Positions 24,274 through 31,111 of a DNA stretch of 38,390 nt are shown here, in pieces. The notes beneath the pieces are model-generated. The model had not been told where the DNA came from. It searched no databases and worked only from the letters and a program-made list of their open reading frames with translations. Source of the DNA: a virus. A program made the translations under genes and the position numbers. Numbering within the stretch: the first letter of the stretch is position 1; the number at the start of each line of letters is the position of its first letter. The stretch covers positions 1 through 38,390 of IMG/VR virus record IMGVR_UViG_3300037090_000061, one strand, 5' to 3'.

Positions 24274-24522
24274 TCACTCGTCAAGTATACTATCAAAAGT
24301 ATCAGACATTATTTTATCTTCAGCTAACTTAGATTTATCTTTTCTTAAGGCTAGTTCCTCTGGTGAGAGGGGTTTAACCATACCTATTTTAGGTTTAGTT
24401 CTAAAGTTGTCTAGGGTCTGTTGGATTACCTTACGCTGTTGTTCGGTAGGTGTTCTAACCCAAACAGCTAAACCGTAACCTAGAAAGAACGTGATGATAG
24501 TGATTATCCAGGTTAGAATCAT
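24274..24522 (-). CDS. Membrane-anchored small protein ending in FDSILDE
   Basis: An 82-residue protein with an N-terminal transmembrane helix (LTWIITIITFFLGYGLAVWV, residues 3-22), then a charged cytoplasmic part, and the same C-terminal FDSILDE as its downstream neighbour. The start at 24522 overlaps the upstream stop (ATGA). It may present the shared tail motif at the membrane; the partner of that motif is unknown. Confidence 0.6.
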   Translation of the reverse strand: MILTWIITIITFFLGYGLAVWVRTPTEQQRKVIQQTLDNFRTKPKIGMVKPLSPEELALRKDKSKLAEDKIMSDTFDSILDE

Positions 24523-24755
24523 TTAATTGGCTTTATGCCTACACTGGTTGCGGATACTGCTACCTCACTAGATTTGAGACTATCTAAGGTACTAGTTAGT
24601 TCATCTAGTAATTCTTGCTTAGGGGCAATTTCTGCCGTAAGTGAGTCAATATCGTGCTGCATTTGGTCTGCTGAAACGACTGAGGCGGTTTTGTTACCTT
24701 GATCTTCGACATACTTAATAAACGTATCTTCGTCTACTTTAAAATATTGGGTCAT
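24519..24755 (-). CDS. Small coiled-coil protein
   Basis: A 78-residue protein, helical, with Leu/Ile heptads (IDSLTAEIAPKQELLDELTSTLDSL). The start at 24755 has AGGAG four bases upstream, and its stop overlaps the next start (ATGA). No family recognised. Part of the small-gene run between the chaperonin cassette and the terminase genes. Confidence 0.6.
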   Translation of the reverse strand: MTQYFKVDEDTFIKYVEDQGNKTASVVSADQMQHDIDSLTAEIAPKQELLDELTSTLDSLKSSEVAVSATSVGIKPIK

Positions 24756-24807
24756 AATTCTCCTGCTTTTTTAAATAATTCATTCATCTTTGCTAATGTT
24801 AATGTCC

Positions 24808-25125
24808 CTACTTGCTTTTTCCCCTGTTTTCCCAACCTTGAGTATCTTTCCAGACGTAACTTGCCTCCGAGATCTCTTTTTTTGTAGGTTTTATTCCCTT
24901 GGTTCCGAAGTGTTCCAGATACTCTTTGCTTAATTCCCCAGAGCGGTAAGGTTGAATCACTGAGTTGAAATACTCCCGTCTGCCCGTACGGATGGACTCT
25001 GTGGTGAACTCTGGGCTTTGGCCGGGTAAGGTGTAACCATTGCGCCGCTCTTGACAGGAATTGCATGGACTTATTCCATAGACTGTTTTGGTGGCGGGTT
25101 GACTTTGACACACGGGACAAAGCAT
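24808..25125 (-). CDS. Zinc-knuckle phage protein (CPxC...CxxC)
   Basis: A 105-residue protein from ATG 25125, with AGGAG five bases upstream. MLCPVCQSQPATKTVYGISPCNSCQERR gives two Cys pairs, followed by PGQSPEFTTESIRTGRREY and QPYRSGELSKEYLEHFGTKGIK. I recall this layout (a CxxC start, an EFxSxxxK stretch, a SKEYxxxxG motif) from many phage genomes, always as a protein of unknown function. A longer overlapping frame (24752-25186) is rejected because it is Arg/Gln/His-rich and has no good start signal. Confidence 0.75.
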   Translation of the reverse strand: MLCPVCQSQPATKTVYGISPCNSCQERRNGYTLPGQSPEFTTESIRTGRREYFNSVIQPYRSGELSKEYLEHFGTKGIKPTKKEISEASYVWKDTQGWENRGKSK

Positions 25126-25166
25126 GGATTCTCCTTTTAGCTTGCTGTTCAATTATACTCGGGTCT

Positions 25167-25355
25167 TTAAGCTCCATTCTTAGCATCTTTTTCCTTTAAG
25201 ATAATCGTTGGTTCATTTATAAACTGAGGCAATTCAATATCAAATCTACCATTAGCAAGTTTAGCTATCACTGAATGAATTGAGACTCCGCCTTCTATTA
25301 CTTCTTTAGTATCTTCCAATTCTGCAAGTATTGTGGCATTAAATGATATTTTCAT
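25167..25355 (-). CDS. Small beta-rich protein coupled to the chaperonin gene
   Basis: A 62-residue protein from ATG 25355. The ATG overlaps the GroEL-like stop (ATGA), with GAGGAGAAG upstream. The sequence MKISFNATILAELEDTKEVIEGG...FINEPTIILKE looks like a small alternating beta/alpha domain. No family recognised. The overlap suggests co-translation with the chaperonin. Confidence 0.6.
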   Translation of the reverse strand: MKISFNATILAELEDTKEVIEGGVSIHSVIAKLANGRFDIELPQFINEPTIILKEKDAKNGA

Positions 25356-26902
25356 TTCTTCTCCTCTTTCTCTGGAACTATGACGCAATCGAGAGAGTTT
25401 ATGGCAACGGAAACTGAGACAGCGTTCTTAATTACGTTCTTAGCGACTAATACGGGATCTATAATCCCTTTTTTAACCATCTTCTCTAGTTTCCCAGTAG
25501 TAACATCCACACCAGTCCCAAGTTTTCCACTTATCCGCTCCATTAGTTGTCCCGAGTTTAACCCGGCGTTTTCCACTAACTTACAAAATGGTTTCTCTAA
25601 GGCTCGGTATAAAATCTGTTGCGCCGGGGACTGGTCCAAGACATCACGGATGTGTAGGTAAATGATCTCACCACCAGGGATAATACCTTCTTTCATGGCT
25701 GCCTGCGTTGCTGCCACCGCATCGATAGCTCTTTCTTTTCTTTCCTTCATCTCGACTTCGGTATGTCCGCCAACCTTTATCACGGCGACACCGGTTAAGA
25801 GTTTAGCTATTCTTTCCCTTAGTTTCTCAGCTTCCCAACCGCTTAGTTGTTTTAATTGTTCCCTAAGTGACTGTACCCTAGCTAAAACGGCTTTTGCCCC
25901 ACCTTGACCACCTACGATGAGGGTAGCTTCCTTAGTACTCGTCACTCTATCCGCTCTACCTAAAACATCAGTGTCTAGTTCCTGGAACTTCATACCCATA
26001 TCATCGGTGACTAAAATGCCTCCCGTGAGGATAGCCACGTCAGTTAAGAATTCCTTTTGCTTGTCTCCGAATAAAGGAGCCTTAATAGCTAAGACATTCA
26101 TTCCACCCTTAGCCTTAGTCACAGCAAAAGTCTCTAGCGCAGTCCCGGTAATGTCATTCGCTATAACGACAAAGTTTCTAGCTATCTTGCCGATCTTCTC
26201 TAATAAGGGCAACATCTCTTGAATATTGTCTAAATGCTTATCAGTTATCAGGATATACGCATCTTCAACGGTGGCTTCCATTCTTCCGGGGTTGGTGATG
26301 AACCAAGGACTCGCATAGCCTTTGTCAAACTGCATCCCATCCTGTTTCTCAACCACAGTTTCATCTGACTTTGATTCTTCAACCGTGACGATTCCTTCTA
26401 CTCCGACATCGTGCAAGGTCTTACCGATCATCTTACCTAGTTCTTTATCCTCTGAGGAAATAGTAGCTATTTGAATCTCTTGATCTAAAGTGTTTACGGG
26501 GATAGCCACTTTGTCTAGTTCTTCAATCAGTTTATCCCGGCCCGCTTCCAAGTCTTTTCTTAAAGACATGGCATTAACCCCTGTGGCGGTGATTTTCATA
26601 CACTCGGAAATAATAGAATAAGCCAGAAGAATAACAGCGGTAGTCCCGTCACCTACTTGATCTACTTGTTTCCTGGCAGCTTCACGAACGACTGAGGCTC
26701 CGAAGTCTTCCAGTTTATCGGATAAATCCACCGCATTAGCTACTGAAACCCCGTCATGTAAAACAATCTTCTCGTAGGTCTTGTCTATGCCACAGTTAAG
26801 GCCAAGAGGCCCGAGCGTGGTAGATACAGCTCTGGATAGTTTCTTAATCCCTTCAAACACTTTTAGTTTCTGATCGTCACCAAAATAGATTAAGTTAGAC
26901 AT
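25352..26902 (-). CDS. groL: GroEL-like group I chaperonin
   Basis: A 516-residue chaperonin, about 30 shorter than bacterial GroEL. Nucleotide-site motifs are present: LGPLG (30-34), HDGVSVA with D50, GDGTT with D85 (84-88), and the catalytic D394 in RAIDAVAATQAA. Apical-domain motifs are also recognisable (VTVEESKSD, MQFDKGYASPWFITN, LAIKAPLFGDKQKEFLTD). The C-terminus ends EKEEKK and lacks the Gly-Gly-Met repeat tail of host GroEL. It folds proteins in an ATP-driven double or single ring, with client capsid or tail proteins likely. The GroES-like gene is two genes upstream, so the phage seems to encode a complete system. AGGAG lies upstream of ATG 26902. Confidence 0.92.
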   Translation of the reverse strand: MSNLIYFGDDQKLKVFEGIKKLSRAVSTTLGPLGLNCGIDKTYEKIVLHDGVSVANAVDLSDKLEDFGASVVREAARKQVDQVGDGTTAVILLAYSIISECMKITATGVNAMSLRKDLEAGRDKLIEELDKVAIPVNTLDQEIQIATISSEDKELGKMIGKTLHDVGVEGIVTVEESKSDETVVEKQDGMQFDKGYASPWFITNPGRMEATVEDAYILITDKHLDNIQEMLPLLEKIGKIARNFVVIANDITGTALETFAVTKAKGGMNVLAIKAPLFGDKQKEFLTDVAILTGGILVTDDMGMKFQELDTDVLGRADRVTSTKEATLIVGGQGGAKAVLARVQSLREQLKQLSGWEAEKLRERIAKLLTGVAVIKVGGHTEVEMKERKERAIDAVAATQAAMKEGIIPGGEIIYLHIRDVLDQSPAQQILYRALEKPFCKLVENAGLNSGQLMERISGKLGTGVDVTTGKLEKMVKKGIIDPVLVAKNVIKNAVSVSVAINSLDCVIVPEKEEKK

Positions 26903-27263
26903 TTAATAGCTCCTGATTCTCATAAATGTTACCGACGACTTCAATCTCTTCTTTACTAGTTATGGGAATGCAATCATCTCCCTCAATTGGTATGTCCCAA
27001 GACCAACCAGTCCATACAACCTTACCAATACAGGGATTTTTATGTGAATCTTTTATTATATCCCCTTCATATATATCTTTACCGTTTTTATCTTTTAGGC
27101 CGGTTAATTGCATCCATTCAACTTCATCTAAAGAATGACAATTATCCCAATTACCATCTGGAGCATAAGTCCCAGTATCGCAGTTATAAACTAAATCCAT
27201 CAAACCCATATACTCCATCATTTTATCTTTAATATTCCACGCCCTGAATTTAATTTCTCTCAT
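26895..27263 (-). CDS. YopX-family protein between co-chaperonin and chaperonin genes
   Basis: A 122-residue protein with the YopX signature: REIKFRAWNIKDKMM at the start, LMDLVYNCDTG, then MQLTGLKDKNGKDIYEGDIIK (about 51-71) and a C-terminal GNIYENQELL. The family is common in phages and has no proven function. It overlaps both neighbours (14 bases with the GroES-like gene, 8 with the GroEL-like gene), so the three are one translationally coupled unit. The overlap suggests the insertion is old. Confidence 0.85.
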   Translation of the reverse strand: MREIKFRAWNIKDKMMEYMGLMDLVYNCDTGTYAPDGNWDNCHSLDEVEWMQLTGLKDKNGKDIYEGDIIKDSHKNPCIGKVVWTGWSWDIPIEGDDCIPITSKEEIEVVGNIYENQELLNV

Positions 27264-27576
27264 TTAGCACCGCCGCCACGTCCTTAAAGGACACAAATTG
27301 ATAATGCTTACCGTGATATTCAAAGTTCTCAGAGTGCCATTGTTTATGGACAATGACATCGCCTTCTTCACATGGAGCTGCCTCACCTTCTTCTGGATAA
27401 CCCCTATCATCAAAAGACATTATATGTCCAACACTAACCACTTTCCCGATACGGGTGGATTCATACACGTCAGCTTTATTGGAAATAATAAACGGAGAGT
27501 TTGACTGTTCGGAAGTATCAAGAGGTTCAACTACTACATAACCTGGACAAGCGGTAAATTCCGTGGTCTTTTTCAT
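27250..27576 (-). CDS. groS: GroES-like co-chaperonin
   Basis: A 108-residue protein with the Cpn10 beta-barrel pattern: PGYVVVEPLD (11-20), a flexible segment with a hydrophobic triad candidate (SPFIISN, 27-33) where the mobile loop sits, IGKVVSVG (43-50) and the ending EEGDVIVHK...FVSFKDVAAVL (70-104). The insert between residues 51 and 69 corresponds to the roof loop. It should cap the chaperonin ring encoded downstream. There is no Shine-Dalgarno sequence: TATAAT lies seven bases before ATG 27576, so the whole chaperonin operon may begin with a leaderless message. Confidence 0.85.
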   Translation of the reverse strand: MKKTTEFTACPGYVVVEPLDTSEQSNSPFIISNKADVYESTRIGKVVSVGHIMSFDDRGYPEEGEAAPCEEGDVIVHKQWHSENFEYHGKHYQFVSFKDVAAVLNERN

Positions 27577-27589
27577 AACTAGTATTATA
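27577..27589 (-). promoter_or_regulatory. TATAAT-N7-ATG promoter of the chaperonin operon
   Basis: TATAAT (27589-27584) precedes the GroES-like ATG by seven bases. A weak -35 (TTACTT) lies 17 bases farther upstream. This is the fourth minus-strand gene with the leaderless geometry. Confidence 0.55.
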
Positions 27590-27642
27590 CCTTTCTTTAG
27601 TGCTATAAGTAACTATCTAAGTTTGTTTGGCATCTGCCCCAC

Positions 27643-27705
27643 TCACGCCGATAGACTAACTCCCAGGTCAACAAATACTTTTTTTGCCCTGGGTTTGTCT
27701 TTCAT
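27643..27705 (-). CDS. Possible 20-residue basic peptide
   Basis: A 20-codon frame from ATG 27705 with a strong AGGAGG six bases upstream (MKDKPRAKK..., then VFVDLGVS). It follows the stop of the 57-residue gene by 13 bases. The DNA also forms a CCCAGG/CCTGGG stem across the frame, so the sequence may be regulatory instead. The only real support is the ribosome binding site. Confidence 0.35.
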   Translation of the reverse strand: MKDKPRAKKVFVDLGVSLSA

Positions 27706-27718
27706 GTCCCTCCTTTAA

Positions 27719-27892
27719 TTACTTTATTCTAGTTAATCTCTCAAGTGGTTGACGGTTTTTTGCACGTACCCTTTTATTTTCAGTAGTTATAAAACTAACC
27801 CCGACAATATCTGTCCAACCATTAGCCATGCCCCTCAAAATTTCTTCTGCTGTTACTTTCCTAAATCCAGTTTTAAACTTTTTTTGTTTCAT
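27719..27892 (-). CDS. Small basic protein, unknown
   Basis: A 57-residue frame (MKQKKFKTGFRKVTAEEILRGMANG, then WTDIVGVSFITTENKRV...LERLTRIK). The alternation of a basic start, a helix and a beta strand looks protein-like, and GGAGG lies 11 bases upstream. It fills the 355-base gap before the GroES-like gene. No family recognised. Confidence 0.55.
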   Translation of the reverse strand: MKQKKFKTGFRKVTAEEILRGMANGWTDIVGVSFITTENKRVRAKNRQPLERLTRIK

Positions 27893-27932
27893 ATTTCTCT
27901 AACCTCCAACCGCTTCAAAGATTAATCTCTCC

Positions 27933-28175
27933 TTACTTTAATAGTTCCAACTTTTGTTTGTTATAATAATCTTTAGACACGCACCACCAGTTTGTATAAC
28001 CTTGTCGGTGAAATATGTAGCTTTTGGTTTCTTTCCAGTAATATCTAATGGGTAGTTTAAGGTTCCATATCAATAATCTAACCATGAATTCATCCATACC
28101 CTCAATCCAACTCCCCCGTGTCTTTCTAACGTAGTTATGGATTCTGTAGGCTTGTTTTGAGTTAATTGTTTTCAT
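27933..28175 (-). CDS. Small basic, aromatic protein
   Basis: An 80-residue protein, rich in Tyr/Trp/Lys (RYYWKETKSYIFHRQGYTNWWCVS) and ending KLELLK. Its stop is 40 bases before the next gene; it starts three bases after the upstream stop. No family recognised; nucleic-acid binding is possible from composition but unproven. Confidence 0.55.
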   Translation of the reverse strand: MKTINSKQAYRIHNYVRKTRGSWIEGMDEFMVRLLIWNLKLPIRYYWKETKSYIFHRQGYTNWWCVSKDYYNKQKLELLK

Positions 28176-28178
28176 ACT

Positions 28179-28544
28179 TCACTTTAATAGTTCCAAAATA
28201 TCATCAAACCACAATAATAATTGGTCATTGGTTATTAGTTTTCCAGACTGTCTATCCTCACGTTCATTTAACCATTGGCGCAACATTCCAATATCTTTTT
28301 TTAATGCTAACTCCGTCTCCTTAAGCTGGTGAGAGAGGGCTTGGTCACGTTCTTCCCGTAATATCTGGAAGTCCTCTAAACCTTTTTGTATCATAATCCT
28401 TTCAATAAAGTGTTCTATTGCATTACCCACCGTCACATATTTAATTCCTTGATAAACAGGCTTACCGTCACTCCAATTATCGGGATTGGTTACAAAAATA
28501 TACATATCAAAAAATGCCTTCTCCCATCCTTGCTTAGTGGTCAT
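28179..28544 (-). CDS. Helical early protein, unknown
   Basis: A 121-residue protein. The N-terminal half is mixed (WEKAFFDMYIFVTNPDNWSDG), the C-terminal half is a coiled coil (LREERDQALSHQLKETELALKKD) and it ends FDDILELLK, which loosely recalls the FDSILDE tails at 24.0-24.3 kb. The start at 28544 overlaps the upstream stop (ATGA). Function unknown. Confidence 0.55.
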   Translation of the reverse strand: MTTKQGWEKAFFDMYIFVTNPDNWSDGKPVYQGIKYVTVGNAIEHFIERIMIQKGLEDFQILREERDQALSHQLKETELALKKDIGMLRQWLNEREDRQSGKLITNDQLLLWFDDILELLK

Positions 28545-28711
28545 AAACCATATCCTTTTTCTGATAATTTAAGGTAATCTTTGGGTAACGGATAAAGTAT
28601 CTGGACGCATTTTTCATCTACGTTATAGACCACTTCTGCCTTTGGATGCTCTTTTTTAAGGGTTTTAATTTGTCCTAAGATAAATTCAAGATCAAATTCG
28701 TTTAATTTCAT
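28541..28711 (-). CDS. Small protein, unknown
   Basis: A 56-residue frame from ATG 28711 with AGAGGA upstream. The sequence MKLNEFDLEFILGQIKTLKK...EVVYNVDEKCVQILYPLP has a helix followed by a beta hairpin. Its TGA overlaps the next ATG (ATGA), which strongly supports it as a gene. No family recognised. Confidence 0.6.
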   Translation of the reverse strand: MKLNEFDLEFILGQIKTLKKEHPKAEVVYNVDEKCVQILYPLPKDYLKLSEKGYGL

Positions 28712-28737
28712 ATCCTCTTCTAGGTCATAACGGGGGG

Positions 28738-29388
28738 TTAGACCTTAAAATCTCTAGCTTTTATTTTGGTAATTATTCTGTAGCCTCTGCGGTTCTTTAA
28801 TTCAACTGCCGGACGGCACACTAAACCCTCGGCTGGAAAGTCTCCCCATTGGCTTTTAAGACCACCCTTAACCAGTTCTACAGCCTCTAAAAGCGTTCCA
28901 TTACCTACAATTGGGACTACTTTAATCCCTAGGGTAACGGCTATATCTTCTACATCTTCACGCTTTAGCCACCAGTCGCCAATCTTAACGTCAAACAACA
29001 CAAAGTCCACGTCATCCTTTTTGTAGTTTCCGCCACCTTTTTGTATTCTGGCTCCGTACCCTTCACCGTAAAGACAGACATCGGTGGGAGTCTCATCAGA
29101 GGCAAACTTTTCCCTTAAGAGTTTCCTTTTGGGGGTGGTGTCAAATAACTCAGCCAGTTTATTTAAGAGTGGGACATAAATCTGGGCGTTGTCGGTTTTG
29201 CCACCGAAAGACACCTTTTCTCCATTCCACATTACCCTAATGTTGGTTCCATCCACCTTCTCGGTAAATATCCACTCGTTGTCTTTTAACCATTCAAGTT
29301 CAGGCTCAGCCCATTGCCCTTCAAAGACAAACCTCATGTTCTTTGGGTCACGCTTAAATAGCGTAGTTATTTTGTGATATTCAGTCAT
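28738..29388 (-). CDS. ATP-dependent RNA ligase
   Basis: A 216-residue nucleotidyltransferase-fold ligase. Motif I is EKVDGTN at 43-49 with K44 as the predicted AMP-accepting lysine; YGEGYGARI at 107-115 fits motif III/IIIa, EGLVCRP at 187-193 is motif IV, and K208-I-K210 in ITKIKARDF is motif V. The small size and motif spacing match single-domain RNA ligases of the RNA_ligase (PF09414) type. It would seal nicked RNA, for example host-cleaved tRNA. No polynucleotide kinase is seen. A G-run hairpin-like cassette precedes it; the 5-prime end has AAGGAG. Confidence 0.85.
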   Translation of the reverse strand: MTEYHKITTLFKRDPKNMRFVFEGQWAEPELEWLKDNEWIFTEKVDGTNIRVMWNGEKVSFGGKTDNAQIYVPLLNKLAELFDTTPKRKLLREKFASDETPTDVCLYGEGYGARIQKGGGNYKKDDVDFVLFDVKIGDWWLKREDVEDIAVTLGIKVVPIVGNGTLLEAVELVKGGLKSQWGDFPAEGLVCRPAVELKNRRGYRIITKIKARDFKV

Positions 29389-29402
29389 ACAAACTCCTTA
29401 TG

Positions 29403-29428
29403 TTTTAGTGGGGGAGTTATAGTTCCCC
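29403..29428 (-). repeat. Intercistronic cassette, copy 1 (GGGG-stop-CCCC)
   Basis: Minus strand: a GGGGA/TCCCC stem whose loop contains the stop codon of the upstream gene, followed by CCACTAAAA leading to the next Shine-Dalgarno. Copies 2 and 3 follow at 29603 and 29834. Confidence 0.55.
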
Positions 29429-29596
29429 TAACTGATTAAATTGGTCACTAGTCATTTCAATCTTTTCAATGGAGACTGGACACTCAAAGTCTATTCCCTC
29501 AATACAATCTTTCAGGTAATCAAGAGCTTCGTCAAAAGTCTCAAATACCATCGGAGTTTCGCAGTTATCATTTACTCTAAAATAAGTTTGTTTCAT
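29417..29596 (-). CDS. Small acidic protein, unknown
   Basis: A 59-residue frame from ATG 29596 (MKQTYFRVNDNCETPMVFETFDEALDYLKD...). It has a beta-hairpin-helix layout and AAAGGA six bases upstream. It is flanked by two copies of the GGGG-stop-CCCC cassette. The layout resembles the small acidic phage proteins that bind host factors, but nothing specific is recognised. Confidence 0.6.
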   Translation of the reverse strand: MKQTYFRVNDNCETPMVFETFDEALDYLKDCIEGIDFECPVSIEKIEMTSDQFNQLGEL

Positions 29597-29602
29597 ATTT
29601 CC

Positions 29603-29625
29603 TTTAGTGGGGGGGTTATTTCCCC
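29603..29625 (-). repeat. Intercistronic cassette, copy 2 (GGGG-stop-CCCC)
   Basis: Minus strand: GGGG, six loop bases containing a TAA stop, a run of seven C, then ACTAAAGGA as the next ribosome binding region. It matches copies 1 and 3. Confidence 0.6.
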
Positions 29626-29825
29626 TTATTAAAATAATCCATCTTGGATGTACCTATATCCGTTCTAAAATGACCGCATTGATAACCATTATCCCAAGCG
29701 TCTCTAGTTTCTCTTATAAGTACCTTTTTAATATCTTTAACAATATCTTCGTAGTCACAGCACTCAAAACAAGAGCCACCCTTTTTAACTAATTTGGTTT
29801 TGCTCATTACTTCATCTATTTCCAT
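29616..29825 (-). CDS. Small Cys-containing early protein
   Basis: A 69-residue protein (MEIDEVMSKTKLVKKGG, SCFECCDYEDIV, GYQCGHFRTD). Four Cys and one His could hold a metal, though the spacing is not a standard knuckle. GGAGAG lies upstream of ATG 29825. It is flanked by cassette copies 2 and 3. Function unknown. Confidence 0.55.
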   Translation of the reverse strand: MEIDEVMSKTKLVKKGGSCFECCDYEDIVKDIKKVLIRETRDAWDNGYQCGHFRTDIGTSKMDYFNKGK

Positions 29826-29833
29826 AACTCTCC

Positions 29834-29855
29834 TTTTAGTGGGGGGGCTAACCCC
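29834..29855 (-). repeat. Intercistronic cassette, copy 3 (GGGG-stop-CCCC)
   Basis: Minus strand: GGGG, TTAG with the upstream stop TAG, a run of seven C, then ACTAAAAGGAG. It is the cleanest of the three copies. Confidence 0.6.
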
Positions 29856-30072
29856 TTTTAAGTTTAGCTAATTCGGCTAATAAATCTTTTTGTTTTAACC
29901 AAACTCCATCTGACCTGACTATCCTATTAGGATTGTTCTCTACCCAATCTTTTAAGTTATCAACCCATTTATTCATTGCTTCGGTGTGAGCTTCAGTAAC
30001 TATTTTCATCACTCTATCCACATCTACATCATGATAGATGATGGCTTTTATTTTGGCTCGTAAGTTAGTCAT
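29848..30072 (-). CDS. Small helical early protein
   Basis: A 74-residue protein, largely helical (VDRVMKIVTEAHTEAMNKWVDNLKDWVE), ending KLKRG. Its stop codon lies in the loop of cassette copy 3. The start at 30072 has AAAGGAGAAAA upstream and overlaps the upstream stop by four bases. No family recognised. Confidence 0.6.
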   Translation of the reverse strand: MTNLRAKIKAIIYHDVDVDRVMKIVTEAHTEAMNKWVDNLKDWVENNPNRIVRSDGVWLKQKDLLAELAKLKRG

Positions 30073-30617
30073 TTTTCTCCTTTAAGTTGGTTGGTACTAA
30101 AGAGCAAACTATCTATAATCTTCTCTTCAACGCAATAGTATCCAGCATGGTATTTATTGTCGTTTTTCTTTATCATTTTGACTATTCTTTCCCTCTCTTT
30201 CATCACCTCACCAAAACCACGTAATCCGGTTGACACTTCCGTTTCCATTACTTTGGTAGAGAACCAGTTAAATAATTCATCAATCTTTTGTCTCAACTCA
30301 ACAGAGTTTAAGTAAGGTTGAATATCATAATATTTTGCTTTTAACCAGTCAGATGATTGGGTAGGGGGATTGTGACAATCACAAGGACAGTGGGGTAAAC
30401 AATTGTCTTTACCCTTACAACTTTGTATCAAACATTCATTTTCTATTGTTACAAAAGATAGTTCACCTTCACTGTATATCTTTCCGCTTTCATCCTGACA
30501 ATAGTGTCTGGTCTCAGTGTTGTCTATTTCCTCATCAGACATTTTTCTAACAACTATCTCCATGTTAATTTCTTTGATAATTGCTCTCAGCTTCTCTGGT
30601 GTGGTAATGTTTTTCAT
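30069..30617 (-). CDS. Early protein with a Cys/His cluster
   Basis: A 182-residue protein. Residues 70-84 (CKGKDNCLPHCPCDCHNPP) hold five Cys and two His in 15 residues, a compact metal-site candidate. The rest is helical (VELRQKIDELFNWFSTKVME). It overlaps both neighbours by four bases. Function unknown; the cluster suggests metal or nucleic-acid binding. Confidence 0.6.
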   Translation of the reverse strand: MKNITTPEKLRAIIKEINMEIVVRKMSDEEIDNTETRHYCQDESGKIYSEGELSFVTIENECLIQSCKGKDNCLPHCPCDCHNPPTQSSDWLKAKYYDIQPYLNSVELRQKIDELFNWFSTKVMETEVSTGLRGFGEVMKERERIVKMIKKNDNKYHAGYYCVEEKIIDSLLFSTNQLKGEK

Positions 30618-31111
30618 AATTCCCCCTTATAGTGGTTTATAAATATTAAAATATCCTCCCAATCTACGACCGTAATTCCTTCCCTAGTCTTTTTAGGTGT
30701 GTGGCTTAATGTGTCTAATACCCTCTCCAGCAGGGAGGCTTGGGAGTGGGAGTGAACGTGTTGAGCATAGTAACCCAAGTGTTCTTCAACTATTCCCTGG
30801 GTATCTTCTCTGCTCCATTTATTAGCGTCAGAACAATGAACCAAAGTAATTATTTGATCAGCACATTCTTTTTTAGTGAGTGGATTCCATTCCAGTTCTG
30901 GTTTGGTTTTACCAGTATTCCCGGTGTCTTTAGGCTTAACGGACTTTGCCGGAACCAATTTACCGAAGTCCTTGGGTGGTCTTACTTCTTTGGCAAGAGC
31001 ATCACAGCCCTTATTGCATTTAGAACATCTCCAATAACACGCTCCCTCGTCAGCTACAACAGCTATGGCTTCCTTACCGCAACAATCTGAATAATAAACT
31101 TGTTGGATCAT
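30614..31111 (-). CDS. Zinc-ribbon early protein
   Basis: A 165-residue protein with an N-terminal ribbon (SDCCGKEA, then WRCSKCNKGCDAL, Cys at about 10, 11, 29, 32 and 36). A Pro/Lys linker follows, then a helical C-terminus (REDTQGIVEEHLGYYAQHVH). Small proteins of this layout are common in phage early regions. It overlaps the NinG-like gene by four bases. Confidence 0.6.
   Translation of the reverse strand: MIQQVYYSDCCGKEAIAVVADEGACYWRCSKCNKGCDALAKEVRPPKDFGKLVPAKSVKPKDTGNTGKTKPELEWNPLTKKECADQIITLVHCSDANKWSREDTQGIVEEHLGYYAQHVHSHSQASLLERVLDTLSHTPKKTREGITVVDWEDILIFINHYKGEL

Noticed and set aside
24752-25186. Longer minus-strand frame overlapping the zinc-knuckle gene
   Set aside because: The translation is Arg/His/Gln-rich and unlike any protein; the overlapping frame at 24808-25125 has a Shine-Dalgarno sequence, two Cys pairs and a familiar phage layout.
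25380-26222. Three open frames on the plus strand opposite the chaperonin gene
   Set aside because: Their openness follows from the codon use of the conserved chaperonin on the other strand; compositions are Ser/Pro-rich and no start signals are seen.
29403-29855. Short spaced repeats considered as a CRISPR array
   Set aside because: There are only three copies, the spacing is set by whole genes, and each copy is tied to a stop codon and ribosome binding site.
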